Assembly: GCA_947177575.1 (NCBI GenBank)
Contig: CAMWVA010000003.1
Coordinates: forward strand, 1 to 64,000
DNA: 64,000 nt
From: an uncultured Porphyromonadaceae bacterium
GTDB taxonomy: Bacteria; Bacteroidota; Bacteroidia; Bacteroidales; Muribaculaceae
Direction of reading: 5' to 3'
Below the pieces are notes generated by a model. The model did not search any database and had not been told where the DNA came from. It saw nothing but the letters and a program-made list of their open reading frames with translations. The translations under genes were made by a program, and so were the position numbers. Each line of letters starts with the position of its first letter. Position 1 is the first letter of the stretch. Positions 32,645 to 42,951 of this stretch are shown here, in pieces.

Positions 32645-34612
32645 ATGAGTTACCTTAAATTTGACAAGAACCTGATGATAAATCTGGAGCAAAGCCTCAC
32701 TAAAGAGATGCTGCGCACCAACAAGTCAGGGGCATATCACTGTACGACCATCGTGGGGTGCAACACCCGCAAGCAGCACGGTCTGCTCGTCATTCCGATT
32801 CCGGAGATGGACGACAAGGCGCACGTGCTTCTGTCATCGCTCGATGAGACTATCATACAGCACGGCGCTCCTTTCAACATGGGTCTTCATCAGTATGGCA
32901 ACGGCATTTTCAGTCCTAACGGCCATAAATACATACGCGAGTTCACATGCGAGTCAGTACCTACAATGACCTTCCGTGTAGGTGGTGTTATATTTACTAA
33001 GGAAAAAGTATTCATCTCGCACGAAAACCGTATCCTTATCAAATACACTCTGGTCGAGGCCCACTCCGAAACTACGATGCAGTTCCGTCCGTTCCTTGCC
33101 TTCCGTAACGCCAATGACCTTGTGATGGAGAACAGCTCTATCAACACTGCCGTTCGCGACGTGCCTGACGGCATCGCCACCTGCCTTTATGAAGGCTATC
33201 CTGAATTGTTTATGCAGTTCAGTAAGCCTGTGAAGTGGGTTAACGACGGTCATTGGTATAAAGGTATAGAATATTTTAAGGACCGTGATCGCGGCATTCC
33301 TTACAAAGAGGACCTATGGGTGCCCGGATATTTTGAACTGCCTATCAAGAAGGGCGAATCAATTATCTTCTCTGCTTCTACATTTGAATGTGACCCTGCC
33401 ACCTTCGAAAGCACATACGAAGCTGAACTCCTTACCCGTACTAACCGCACCAGCTTCTACAACTGTCTTAAGAACTCAGCAAAGCAGTTCTATCTGAAGA
33501 ATAAGACCGGTATGTATATCATGGCCGGTTATCCTTGGTATAATGTACGTGCACGCGACGAACTCATGGCGCTTCCGGGCTGTACACTTGCCATAGATCA
33601 TAAGGAGGACTACGAACTTATACTTGACACATTCCTCGAGGCTCTGAAGCGTTTCCTTGACAAAGGTGAAAAAGACAAAACCATACACGAAATCGACCTG
33701 CCGGATATTCCTCTCTGGACTATCTGGGCCATACAGCAGTATCGTCGCACTGAAGGTCTGAACGCCTGCCGTGAAAAATACGGCAGCACACTGCGTTTCC
33801 TTGTCGATACTATCCGTGCCGGTAAAGTACCTAATCTGTATAATAATCCTAACGGGCTGCTTTCAACCGACGGCTCGCAGAAGCCTGTGACCTGGCTGTC
33901 AGCATCAATCAACGGACACCCCATCATACCGCGTACAGGTTATGTAGTTGAATTCAATGCTCTGTGGTATAATGCTCTGCGTTTCGTGACTTCGCTCTAT
34001 GCTGATGATCCCGAACATACAGAGTATGTAGCAGACCTCAATGCACTGGCCGATAAGGTAGGTGAATCATTTGTAAATACATTCCTTAACGAACACGGCT
34101 ATCTTTACGATTATGTAAACGGCAGCTACACCGACCTTGAAGTTCGTCCGAACATGGTTATAGCTATAGGTCTGGAATATTCACCCCTAAGCCGCAGCCA
34201 GCGCAAGAAAGTACTTGACCTCTCTACACGTGAGCTTCTCACACCTAAGGGCCTTCGTTCGCTCAGTCCTAAGAGTTACAACTACCGCCCCACATACGTA
34301 GGCGGTCCCGTAGAACGTGAGTATGCTGTCCATCAGGGTCCCGCACGTCCATGGCTGTTCGGCTTCTATGCCGATGCTTATTTCAAAGTATTCGGTGTGT
34401 CAGGTCTGGGCTTTATCGAGCGTATGCTCATAGGTTATGAAGACGAAATGACCGAGGGCTGTATCGGCTCACTGTCAGAGATGTACGACGGAAATCCTCC
34501 CTACACCGGACGAGGTGCCGTCAGCACTGCCAAGAATGTGGGCGAGATTCTCCGCACACTCAAGAATGTAAAGGAATTAAACAAACTTCAAAACGATCAA
34601 TACAGTAAATGA
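32645..34612 (+). CDS. Glycogen debranching enzyme (amylo-alpha-1,6-glucosidase type)
   Basis: Removes alpha-1,6 branch points from glycogen. The 655 residues hold an N-terminal GDE_N beta-sandwich (TNKSGAYHCTTIVGCNTRKQHGLL, then DETIIQHGAPFNMG) and a C-terminal (alpha/alpha)6 GDE_C domain (AGYPWYNVRARDELMALPG, DLPDIPLWTIWAIQ, RPNMVIAIGLEYSPL). No signal peptide, so it acts in the cytosol. It is the first gene of a three-gene operon whose order (debranching enzyme, glycosyltransferase, GH57) is the same as in Bacteroides. It overlaps the next gene by four bases. Confidence 0.94.
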   Translation: MSYLKFDKNLMINLEQSLTKEMLRTNKSGAYHCTTIVGCNTRKQHGLLVIPIPEMDDKAHVLLSSLDETIIQHGAPFNMGLHQYGNGIFSPNGHKYIREFTCESVPTMTFRVGGVIFTKEKVFISHENRILIKYTLVEAHSETTMQFRPFLAFRNANDLVMENSSINTAVRDVPDGIATCLYEGYPELFMQFSKPVKWVNDGHWYKGIEYFKDRDRGIPYKEDLWVPGYFELPIKKGESIIFSASTFECDPATFESTYEAELLTRTNRTSFYNCLKNSAKQFYLKNKTGMYIMAGYPWYNVRARDELMALPGCTLAIDHKEDYELILDTFLEALKRFLDKGEKDKTIHEIDLPDIPLWTIWAIQQYRRTEGLNACREKYGSTLRFLVDTIRAGKVPNLYNNPNGLLSTDGSQKPVTWLSASINGHPIIPRTGYVVEFNALWYNALRFVTSLYADDPEHTEYVADLNALADKVGESFVNTFLNEHGYLYDYVNGSYTDLEVRPNMVIAIGLEYSPLSRSQRKKVLDLSTRELLTPKGLRSLSPKSYNYRPTYVGGPVEREYAVHQGPARPWLFGFYADAYFKVFGVSGLGFIERMLIGYEDEMTEGCIGSLSEMYDGNPPYTGRGAVSTAKNVGEILRTLKNVKELNKLQNDQYSK

Positions 34613-35874
34613 AGGCACTGATGTTCGGGTGGGAGTTCCCACCTCATATTCTCGGAGGTCTCGGCACAGCCTCTTACGGACTCACCAAGGGCATGCACGC
34701 CAATGGCGACATGGACATCACTTTTGTCATTCCTAAGCCCTGGGGTGACGAAGAGAAAGGGTTTGCCCAGATCATCGGCGCCTGCAACACCCCTGTGGCC
34801 TGGCGCGATGTCAACTGGGACTTCGTAGAGCAGCGTATAGGCAAATACATGAGTCCGCAACTCTACTATGACCTGCGCGACCATATTTATGCCGACTTCA
34901 ACTATATGCATCTTAATGATCTGGGATGCATCGAGTTCTCAGGTAAGTATCCCGATAATCTCGTCGAGGAAATCAACAACTACTCCATAGTAGCAGGTGT
35001 CATAGCCCGCACTATACCTTGTGACATTATCCATGCACATGACTGGCTTACCTATCCTGCCGGCATACATGCTAAGAATGTCACCGGTAAGCCGCTCGTG
35101 ATTCATGTGCATGCCACTGACTATGACCGTTCGCGCGGTAACGTAAATCCTACCGTATTCGGTATTGAGAAAGACGGTATGGAACATGCAGATCACATCA
35201 TCACCGTGTCGAATCTCACTCGTCGCACAGTAATCGAGAAGTACGGTATCAATCCGGATAAAGTTAGCACAGTGCACAATGCTGTGATACCTCTGGACGA
35301 CGAACTTCTTAACCTTAAACGTAGCGAAAGCAAAGACAAGGTCATCACTTTCTTAGGCCGTATCACCATGCAGAAGGGGCCTGAATATTTCGTCGAGGCA
35401 GCAGCCAAGGTACTTCAGAAAAATAAGAATGTCCGCTTCGTAATGGCAGGTGGCGGCGACATGGAGCAGGCTATGATTCGTCTTGCAGCCAAGCGAGGTA
35501 TCTCTGACCGTTTCCATTTTACAGGCTTCCTTAAGGGTAAAGATGTTTACCAGATGTTCCGTGACTCCGATGTGTACGTTATGCCTTCGGTTTCGGAACC
35601 GTTCGGTATATCGCCGCTTGAAGCTATGGAAATGGGCGTACCTTCTATAATCTCCAAGCAGAGCGGTTGTGCCGAAATTCTTGATAATGTCATCAAGACC
35701 GATTACTGGGACATTGATGCCATGGCTGATGCTATGCATGCTCTTATCTCCTATCCGGCTCTTCACAATACTCTGCGTGATAAGGGTATCGAAGAGATTC
35801 ACGGCATCACATGGGAAAAAGCAGGCAAGAAGGTCATTGACATTTATAAAAAGGTCATTAACGACCGTAAGTAA
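34609..35874 (+). CDS. Glycogen synthase-like glycosyltransferase (GT-B fold)
   Basis: Likely elongates alpha-1,4-glucan in the cytosol. The 421 residues have two Rossmann domains: the N-terminal FGWEFPPHILGGLGTASYGL donor loop, DIIHAHDWLTYPAGIHAK, and the C-terminal FLGRITMQKGPEYFVEAAAKV and SEPFGISPLEAMEMGVPSI motifs (E-x7-E). It is shorter than GlgA (about 480) and nearer the GT4/GT5 boundary, so donor sugar (UDP- or ADP-glucose) is uncertain. Start and stop codons interlock with the debranching-enzyme gene. Confidence 0.9.
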   Translation: MKALMFGWEFPPHILGGLGTASYGLTKGMHANGDMDITFVIPKPWGDEEKGFAQIIGACNTPVAWRDVNWDFVEQRIGKYMSPQLYYDLRDHIYADFNYMHLNDLGCIEFSGKYPDNLVEEINNYSIVAGVIARTIPCDIIHAHDWLTYPAGIHAKNVTGKPLVIHVHATDYDRSRGNVNPTVFGIEKDGMEHADHIITVSNLTRRTVIEKYGINPDKVSTVHNAVIPLDDELLNLKRSESKDKVITFLGRITMQKGPEYFVEAAAKVLQKNKNVRFVMAGGGDMEQAMIRLAAKRGISDRFHFTGFLKGKDVYQMFRDSDVYVMPSVSEPFGISPLEAMEMGVPSIISKQSGCAEILDNVIKTDYWDIDAMADAMHALISYPALHNTLRDKGIEEIHGITWEKAGKKVIDIYKKVINDRK

Positions 35875-35939
35875 TACCTATCTACACCTCTCCCCTCACC
35901 TTTTTCTTTCTGATAATTATTAAGCCCCTTATAACAGCA

Positions 35940-37400
35940 ATGAAATCAGTTTGCTTCTATTTCAAAATTCACCAGCCCTTCCGTCTGAAACGCTATCGTT
36001 TCTTCGACATAGGTAACGACCACTACTACTATGATGATTTCTCAAACGATGAAATCATCACCCGTCTGGCTCATCAGAGCTATATACCTATGGCCCAGAC
36101 ACTGCTTGATATGATTAAGGATAACCCGGGCGAGTTCAAATGCTCGATTTCAATATCAGGCACTGCTATCGAGCAGCTTCAGCTCTATGTACCCGAGTGT
36201 ATCGATCTGCTTAAGAAACTCGCTGACACAGGTGCTGTCGAGTTCCTGTCAGGCACTTACGCACACTCGTTGGCCGCACTCGAAGACCCTGAGGAGTTCA
36301 TCCGTGAGGTAAAGATGCACGATGACCTTGTTGAGCATCTGTTTGGTGTACGCCCCTCCACTTTCGCCAACACCGAACTTATTTATGATGATGACATTGC
36401 TCTGCTCGTCAATTCTATGGGCTTCCGTTCGGTACTCACCGAAGGTGCTAAGCACGTACTCGGCTGGAAATCGCCTAACTACGTATACACCGCTGCTGTA
36501 GCTCCCGACCTGCGTCTGCTGCTTACTAACGACAAGTTAGCAAACGACATCTCGATGAACTTCAATAATCCCTCATGGGACGAATATCCCCTTACAGCTG
36601 ACAAATATGTTGACTGGATTGCTTCGCTGCCCGAGCAGGAACAGGTTGTCAACTTATATCTGAGCATGGATACATTCGGTACCTTCCTGCCCAAGCAGAC
36701 AGGTATATTCGACTTCCTCAAAGCACTCCCCCGCTTCGGTCGTGAGAAAGGCGTACGTTTCTCGACTCCTGCTGAAGTACTCGGAAGTCTCAAACCCGTG
36801 GGCGAACTCAGCGTAATGCACCCCATATCCGATATTGACGAAGCTCGTGACGTATCGGCATGGAAAGGTAACGAACTTCAGAACGAAGCTCTCCGTAAAC
36901 TCTACGGTGCTGCCGAGCGTGTAAGCATGTGTGAGGACCGTCGTCTGAAGCAGGACTGGGAATATCTCCAGAGCAGCGACCACTTCTTCTATATGAGCAC
37001 TAAGAATATGGCCGACGGTGCAAGCCATGCTGCCTTCAGTCCTTACGACTCTCCGTTTGCCGCCTTCACCAACTACATGAATGTGCTCGGCGACTTCCTT
37101 GTACGTGTACAGGAGCAGTTCCCCGAATCAATCGACAACGAGGAGCTCAACTCTCTGCTGCTCACTATCAGAAATCAGGCTTCTGAAATTGACTCTCTCA
37201 AGAAAGAAGTCAAGAATCTGCGTACTAATATTCTTAATGCCGACGACTCCAACAATGCTCCCGTTGCTAAGCCTGAGACACCTGCAATCGCCGACAAGAA
37301 AGAACCCGAAGCTGAACCCAAAACTGAGCCTAAAGCAACTGCTAAAGCTGAAAAAGCTGCCAAGCCCAAAGCACCTCGTAAAAACGCTAAGCGCAAGTAA
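35940..37400 (+). CDS. GH57 alpha-amylase-like enzyme with charged C-terminal tail
   Basis: Intracellular glycoside hydrolase family 57 protein acting on alpha-glucans. In its 486 residues CFYFKIHQPFRLKRYRFFDIG is the first conserved region, ANTELIYDDD contains the catalytic Glu (about residue 147), and YLSMDTFG the catalytic Asp. After the catalytic part come a coiled coil (about 400-435) and an Ala/Pro/Lys/Glu-rich tail of about 50 residues, probably disordered. GH57 members of this operon type may act as 4-alpha-glucanotransferase or branching enzyme rather than amylase. Two hairpins close the operon. Confidence 0.92.
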   Translation: MKSVCFYFKIHQPFRLKRYRFFDIGNDHYYYDDFSNDEIITRLAHQSYIPMAQTLLDMIKDNPGEFKCSISISGTAIEQLQLYVPECIDLLKKLADTGAVEFLSGTYAHSLAALEDPEEFIREVKMHDDLVEHLFGVRPSTFANTELIYDDDIALLVNSMGFRSVLTEGAKHVLGWKSPNYVYTAAVAPDLRLLLTNDKLANDISMNFNNPSWDEYPLTADKYVDWIASLPEQEQVVNLYLSMDTFGTFLPKQTGIFDFLKALPRFGREKGVRFSTPAEVLGSLKPVGELSVMHPISDIDEARDVSAWKGNELQNEALRKLYGAAERVSMCEDRRLKQDWEYLQSSDHFFYMSTKNMADGASHAAFSPYDSPFAAFTNYMNVLGDFLVRVQEQFPESIDNEELNSLLLTIRNQASEIDSLKKEVKNLRTNILNADDSNNAPVAKPETPAIADKKEPEAEPKTEPKATAKAEKAAKPKAPRKNAKRK

Positions 37401-37426
37401 TCCCAATATTTATCCTCTTTAGCGCG

Positions 37427-37470
37427 ACATTCGCCAGCTGCCTACAAAGACCGCTGGCGAATGTTTTTAT
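37427..37470 (+). terminator. Rho-independent terminator of the glycogen operon
   Basis: ACATTCGCCAGC and GCTGGCGAATGT form a 12-bp perfect stem followed by TTTTATTATA, 27 bases after the GH57 stop. Confidence 0.88.
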
Positions 37471-37503
37471 TATACGAGGACTAAACACACATTCTTATAC
37501 ACT

Positions 37504-37571
37504 ACAGACAGAACACGCAGCCTTCCGTTACTCCGTACAGGAGATAACGGAAGGCTGCGTGTTCTGTCTGT
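37504..37571. terminator. Long bidirectional hairpin between GH57 and nuoN
   Basis: ACAGACAGAACACGCAGCCT (continuing TCCGTTA) and its exact complement at 37545-37571 form a 27-bp perfect stem, with CTCC/GGAG inside. It lies between convergent operons and probably ends the long nuo-atp transcript. Confidence 0.8.
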
Positions 37572-37606
37572 AAATATATAAATGACAGTTTAGACTATTA
37601 TTTGGT

Positions 37607-39097
37607 TTAGCCTACGAACAAGGGAAGTATAGCGCTAAGTATGCTGTCCTGCGAAGCCATAACGCTGTCGATACAGTACTGGTAGATGTAAGGTACCAGA
37701 CCGAAGAAAACGATACCGGCAACACTTATCCACAGAGCCGCACGGCTTGCGCCATCACTGCGGAAGCTTTCAATCTTCGGTGCATCACCACTGATCCAAA
37801 TCGCTTTCACTACTAAGAGGTAGTAATAGAGAGAAATGATAGTGTTGATAAGAGCTATGAGCACAAGCATATAGAGAGCCATCGAACCTGTACCTGTCAC
37901 GCTGGTGAAGATAAGGAACTTACTAAAGAAGCCTGCGAACGGCGGAATACCCGCCAGTGAGAACATAGCTAATGTCATGGCAAAAGAGAGCCACGGATTA
38001 GTCTTATGCAGACCGTTGTAATCGTCCATATTAAGCTTGCCGGTCTGATATTCTATCGTCTGTATTACAGCGAAAGCACCGAGGTTGCTGACAATATAGA
38101 CAAAGATATAGAACATCATCGAGCCGAGACCTAACGAGCTGTCGGCTACAGCACCGAGCATCAGATAACCTGCCTGTGAGATTGACGAGAAAGCCATGAA
38201 GCGTTTCATGTTCTTCTGACGCATAGCAAACAAGTTACCGACTGTAATGGTAGCGATGATGACGGCATAAAGCATCCATTCCCATGCATCACTGTAAACA
38301 GCACCGAAACACTGCGTAAAGATGATGAAGAAAGCGAAAGCTGCCGCACCTTTCGATACTACCGAAAGATAACTGGTAATCGAAGTAGGTGCACCTTCAT
38401 ACACATCGGCTGTCCACAGATGGAAAGGCACCAGCGAAAGCTTGAAGCCCAGGCCGGCCAGTACGAAAGCTATAGCTACGAGAAGCAAACCGCTTGTCTC
38501 GCCTATAGACAGTGCTACGGCTATATCCGAGAAATAAAGCGAACCGCCCGAGAAAGCATATACAAACGACAGACCGCAAAGTAGAATAGCCGATGAAAAG
38601 ACAGCGGTCATAATGTATTTGATAGCAGCCTCGTGGCTTTCGTACTCCTTCTTGTTGAAAGCAACAAGAGCAGCAAGGGGCAGAGATGCCGATTCAAGAC
38701 CGATGATAAACAGCAGGAAGTGACGGGCCGATACCATAAGGTACATACCGAACAATGTCACTAAAAGCAATTCATAGAACTCACCGCGGCGTATCTTCAT
38801 GCTCTCACTGTCAACCCATTTGACCGACTGAAGGAATACGATGAAGACACCTACATTAAGTATAGCTTTGATAGCGTTGCAGGCCGGAGTGTTGACATAC
38901 ATACCGCCGAACACAGGTTCGGCACTCGCAGGCACTATCCATATAGCCACTGTACCCAGTGCGAACAGTATCGTAGTCAGGGAAGGCAGAGCTTTCTTTG
39001 CCCCCTCACCGCTGAATGTATCAAATAAGAATACAATCAGGAATATCCCGAGAACGATCAGCTCTGGGAGCATGGCTCCGAATTGAGAATAATCCAT
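37607..39097 (-). CDS. nuoN: NADH-quinone oxidoreductase-type subunit N
   Basis: Antiporter-like proton-channel subunit of the complex I membrane arm. The 496 residues contain about 14 helices. Family stretches include SLPLAALVAFNKKEYESHEAAIKYIMTAVFSSAIL, FKLSLVPFHLWTADVYEGAPTSITSYLSVVSKGAAAFAF with the conserved Lys, and MKRFMAFSSISQAGYLMLG. It is the last gene of the 18-gene nuo-atp cluster, 41 bases after nuoM. Confidence 0.96.
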   Translation of the reverse strand: MDYSQFGAMLPELIVLGIFLIVFLFDTFSGEGAKKALPSLTTILFALGTVAIWIVPASAEPVFGGMYVNTPACNAIKAILNVGVFIVFLQSVKWVDSESMKIRRGEFYELLLVTLFGMYLMVSARHFLLFIIGLESASLPLAALVAFNKKEYESHEAAIKYIMTAVFSSAILLCGLSFVYAFSGGSLYFSDIAVALSIGETSGLLLVAIAFVLAGLGFKLSLVPFHLWTADVYEGAPTSITSYLSVVSKGAAAFAFFIIFTQCFGAVYSDAWEWMLYAVIIATITVGNLFAMRQKNMKRFMAFSSISQAGYLMLGAVADSSLGLGSMMFYIFVYIVSNLGAFAVIQTIEYQTGKLNMDDYNGLHKTNPWLSFAMTLAMFSLAGIPPFAGFFSKFLIFTSVTGTGSMALYMLVLIALINTIISLYYYLLVVKAIWISGDAPKIESFRSDGASRAALWISVAGIVFFGLVPYIYQYCIDSVMASQDSILSAILPLFVG

Positions 39098-39138
39098 TTT
39101 GTGTCAGGTTGTTTATTTTCGTTATTCAATACATTTGC

Positions 39139-40653
39139 TTAGATGGCACCCTGTATGGCTGCTATTATAGGCTGGAAACTATGCTGGATAGTCTCGTTAA
39201 TCCAGTTGGGGAAGCAACCTATACCGGCGATACATACTATCAGTGTCACTGTCGAAAGACGTTCCCACCATGTGGCATCGGTAAGCTGACGGTGATGTTC
39301 GTCGTGTACAGGACCAAGCAGAAGCTTGCCGACAACACGCAAAATATAGACTGCTGTGGTAACGATAGCACTGCAAGCACAGATGACAAAGATACGGTGG
39401 AAGAGGTCGCTGTCCTGGAAAGCACCGAAGAAGATAGTCATCTCAGCTACGAAGCCCGAAAGACCCGGCAGACCTAAAGAAGCGAAACCTGCTATCATGT
39501 AACATACACCTAAATAAGGCATAATCTGCATCAGACCGCCCATCTGACGTATGTCACGTGTGTGGGTACGTCCGTAAATCATACCGATAAGAGCAAAGAA
39601 GAGAGCTGTCATCAGACCGTGTGAGAGCATTTGCATGATAGCACCTGTCATTGCTGTGGTGTTAAGCATCAGGATAGCGAAGAGCACCATACCGCAGTGT
39701 GACACCGAAGAGTAAGCGTTGATATACTTCAGGTCGGTCTGAACACAGGCTGAGAATGCACCGTACACAATCGAGATACCGGTAAGTATGATGAATATCC
39801 AGGCCAGTTCGTTAGCTGCCTGCGGAAGCAGGAAGATAGCGATACGGAAGCAGCCGTAACCACCGAGCTTCATAAGCACACCGGCATGAAGCATCGAAAC
39901 TGCTGTGGGGGCGCAGGCATGACCGTCAGGACTCCATGTGTGGAACGGGAACATTGCGCCGAGAACACCGAAACCTACAAAGGTAAAGCAGAAGAGCATA
40001 TTCTGCCATGAGGGGTCAATCGAAGCGTTATGCGAGATTTCAAGGATATTCCATGTCAGCTGTCCGCCTTCGGGTGCAGAGTGCCAGAATATACCGAGCA
40101 GACCGAGCATCAGGAAGGCAGAACCGCCCATCAGCATCAGTGTCAGCTTCATAGCTGAATATTCCTTACGGCCTGTGCCCCAGACACCGATAAGCAGGTA
40201 CATCGGGATAAGTGCCACCTCATAGAACATGAACATTGTGAACATGTCTATCGAGATAAAGAAGCCGAATACACCCGTTGAAAGCAGGGCAAACCAAAGG
40301 AAGAAATTCTTGGGCAGAGGATTAATCTGCCATGAGGCTATCGTGCCTGCGAATACTATTACAGCGCTGAGCAGAAGCATCAGTACCGAGATGCCGTCTA
40401 CGCCGACTGCAAGATGTATGTTGAGCGGCGCATACCACATCCAGCTGCCTGTGAAGAGCATTTCGCTTTCATCACCCATGCCGCGCAGGCGCAGGAAGTC
40501 GCAGCAGAGCCAGATGGCCAGACCCAGCAGGGCGACCGAACATACCACCATCACCGCACGGATGGCCTTCATATTGCTGTTGCGGCACAGGCCCAGTCCG
40601 GCCATCATAATGATGGGTATGATTACAAACCAGATTAATATATTTCCGAACAT
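39139..40653 (-). CDS. nuoM: NADH-quinone oxidoreductase-type subunit M
   Basis: Antiporter-like proton-channel subunit. The 504 residues show the NuoM pattern: DGISVLMLLLSAVIVFAG, FMFYEVALIPMYLLIGVWG with the conserved Glu, FPFHTWSPDGHACAPTAVSMLHAGVLMKLGGYG with the conserved Lys, and KYINAYSSVSHCGMV. It lies 33 bases after nuoL. Confidence 0.96.
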   Translation of the reverse strand: MFGNILIWFVIIPIIMMAGLGLCRNSNMKAIRAVMVVCSVALLGLAIWLCCDFLRLRGMGDESEMLFTGSWMWYAPLNIHLAVGVDGISVLMLLLSAVIVFAGTIASWQINPLPKNFFLWFALLSTGVFGFFISIDMFTMFMFYEVALIPMYLLIGVWGTGRKEYSAMKLTLMLMGGSAFLMLGLLGIFWHSAPEGGQLTWNILEISHNASIDPSWQNMLFCFTFVGFGVLGAMFPFHTWSPDGHACAPTAVSMLHAGVLMKLGGYGCFRIAIFLLPQAANELAWIFIILTGISIVYGAFSACVQTDLKYINAYSSVSHCGMVLFAILMLNTTAMTGAIMQMLSHGLMTALFFALIGMIYGRTHTRDIRQMGGLMQIMPYLGVCYMIAGFASLGLPGLSGFVAEMTIFFGAFQDSDLFHRIFVICACSAIVTTAVYILRVVGKLLLGPVHDEHHRQLTDATWWERLSTVTLIVCIAGIGCFPNWINETIQHSFQPIIAAIQGAI

Positions 40654-40686
40654 AATGTTAGATTTTTCTGCGTTGCGACTTTCAGG

Positions 40687-42630
40687 TTAGATCAGACAAA
40701 GCCACGTTATGGCTGCAAGTACAACAGCACCCATGAAGTACCAGATGACGTAGGCCTGTATAGCGCCGTTCTGCATACCCTTGATAGAAGCTGAAGCACG
40801 CTGTGCTATCCATGCCATACCGTCCATAGTGGCATCTATGACGTGACGGTCGAACCATGCTATGCTGCGGCAGATGATACCGAAGATAATCTTATGTGTG
40901 ATGAACTGATAGATTTCATCCCAGTAGAAGCGGCGGTGGGCTGCCTCCCAGAGTGTGGGCATCATATTCTTAAGACGTGTCGGCACACTGTTCTCCTTGA
41001 AGTAAAGCTTAAATGCTATAAAGATACCGATGAGAGCTATAATTATACTTGTTATAGCAACGGGTGCTTCAAGATGAATGTGATAAGGCTCGCCGTTCCA
41101 TGTGATAAACTCGCCGAAAGGTATAAAACCGGCAACACAGCTCACAGCGGCAAGAATAATGAGCGGAAGTGACATCTGCCAGGGAGCGTCGTGCGGACGA
41201 TGCTCTTTGTAGTGAGGATTCTCTTTCCACCAGAATACGAGGAAGTACATACGGAACATGTAGAAAGCCGTCAGACCGGCTACCATGCTCATCCATGCAC
41301 CCCATACCCAGTTATTGGCATACATAGCAGCAAGCATTTCGTCCTTAGAGAAGAATCCTGAGAACGGAGGAATACCGGCAATAGCAAGACAGCCTATAAG
41401 GAATGTCCAGTGAGTGATAGGCATATACTTGTAAAGACCGCCCATGGCAGTATAATTGTTGCTGTGTACGGCATGTATCAGGGCACCGGCACCAAGGAAG
41501 AGCAACGCCTTGAACATAGCGTGAGTGAACAGGTGGAACATCGAAGCCATATAGCCGAGTCCGCTGTAATGTACACCCTCGATAGGCTGGTCATAAGCCA
41601 CACCTAACGATACCATCATGAAGGCTATCTGTGATATGGTCGAGAAAGCCAGAATACGCTTGATGTCTATCTGAGCGCAGGCTACGGCTGCTGCATAGAA
41701 TGCTGTGATAGCACCTACGACGGTAACGAAAGTCAGCGAGCTGGGTACAACACAGTACACCGGGAACATACGGGCCACCAGATATACACCGGCCACAACC
41801 ATTGTGGCAGCGTGGATAAGAGCCGATACAGGAGTCGGACCCTCCATAGCGTCGGGAAGCCAGATATGCAGCGGAAGCATTGCAGACTTACCCATACCAC
41901 CTGTGAAGATAAGTACCATAGCCCAAGTCAGAGCCGAAGCGCCCATGAAAGTAGCACCACCGGTCGAACCGAGTACTGACTCGGGATTCTGTGTAAGAGT
42001 GATAAAGTTGAATGTATCGGTAAAGTACGACAGTACAAGAATACCGATCAGGAAGCCGAGGTCAGCAAAGCGGGTTACTATAAACGCCTTTTTCGAAGCC
42101 GATACAGCCGACGGCAGTTTGTAGAAGAAACCGATGAGCAGGTACGAAGACACACCTACAAGCTCCCAGAAAATATACATCTGGAAGATGTTAGTAGCTA
42201 CAACAAGGCCGAGCATCGAGAATGTGAAGAGCGACAGGAAGGCGTAATAACGCTGGAAACCCGGCTCATGCTCCATATAACCCCAGCTGTAGAGGTGTAC
42301 CATGAACGAGATTGTGGTGATGACTATAAGCATCATCGCCGAGATAGGATCGAGCAGGAAACCGAGGTTCACTACAAGACGCTGTGTGAAAGCCAGCCAG
42401 GTGACATCGAACACCTGATACTGCTGACGGACACCGTCAAGTATGAACAGGGGGTCGCCGCTGAAATAATAGGTAAAAGCCACGATGTAGGCCAGTACAG
42501 CCGTCGTGCCAAGACCGCAGATGCCGAGCACACCTGCAAGTTTGCGCGACATCTTGACGCCCCCGATGCCTAAGACGAGGAACATCGTGATCGGAATCGC
42601 CAGAATCAGAATTGGAAGTGTAATGTCCAT
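40687..42630 (-). CDS. nuoL: NADH-quinone oxidoreductase-type subunit L
   Basis: Distal antiporter-like subunit with the long lateral helix. The 647 residues include FQRYYAFLSLFTFSMLGLV, FWELVGVSSYLLIGFFY, LPLHIWLPDAMEGPTPVSALIHAATMVVAGVYL and DIKRILAFSTISQIAFMM, then the lateral helix near the C-terminus and a final anchor helix. All key channel residues (Glu, Lys, His) look present. It begins three bases after nuoK. Confidence 0.97.
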   Translation of the reverse strand: MDITLPILILAIPITMFLVLGIGGVKMSRKLAGVLGICGLGTTAVLAYIVAFTYYFSGDPLFILDGVRQQYQVFDVTWLAFTQRLVVNLGFLLDPISAMMLIVITTISFMVHLYSWGYMEHEPGFQRYYAFLSLFTFSMLGLVVATNIFQMYIFWELVGVSSYLLIGFFYKLPSAVSASKKAFIVTRFADLGFLIGILVLSYFTDTFNFITLTQNPESVLGSTGGATFMGASALTWAMVLIFTGGMGKSAMLPLHIWLPDAMEGPTPVSALIHAATMVVAGVYLVARMFPVYCVVPSSLTFVTVVGAITAFYAAAVACAQIDIKRILAFSTISQIAFMMVSLGVAYDQPIEGVHYSGLGYMASMFHLFTHAMFKALLFLGAGALIHAVHSNNYTAMGGLYKYMPITHWTFLIGCLAIAGIPPFSGFFSKDEMLAAMYANNWVWGAWMSMVAGLTAFYMFRMYFLVFWWKENPHYKEHRPHDAPWQMSLPLIILAAVSCVAGFIPFGEFITWNGEPYHIHLEAPVAITSIIIALIGIFIAFKLYFKENSVPTRLKNMMPTLWEAAHRRFYWDEIYQFITHKIIFGIICRSIAWFDRHVIDATMDGMAWIAQRASASIKGMQNGAIQAYVIWYFMGAVVLAAITWLCLI

Positions 42631-42633
42631 ATC

Positions 42634-42945
42634 TTAGTGTTTCAGTTTGTTGATTTCACGTACGTCGGTGTTACCGATTGCCCGGTAGATATTGATGATA
42701 ATAGCGATAGCTATGGCTGTCTCGGCAGCGGCTATGGCTATCGAGAACAACGTGAACACCATACCTTCCATCGAGCCAGGGAAGAGGAAACGATTGAAAA
42801 CCACGAAATTTAGGTCAGCCGAATTGAGCATAAGCTCAAGTGATATCAGCATCGCAATCAGGTTTTTACGGGTGACGAACCCGTAGACGCCGCAGACGAA
42901 CATTATGACGCTGGGCACAAGATACCATAATATGCTTAAGTCCAT
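42634..42945 (-). CDS. nuoK: NADH-quinone oxidoreductase-type subunit K
   Basis: 103-residue membrane subunit with three helices, homologous to MrpC. LIAMLISLELMLNSADLNFV contains the conserved Glu, and FSIAIAAAETAIAIAIIINIYR the second Glu, both part of the proton pathway. Six bases separate it from nuoJ. Confidence 0.95.
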   Translation of the reverse strand: MDLSILWYLVPSVIMFVCGVYGFVTRKNLIAMLISLELMLNSADLNFVVFNRFLFPGSMEGMVFTLFSIAIAAAETAIAIAIIINIYRAIGNTDVREINKLKH

Positions 42946-42951
42946 AGATGT

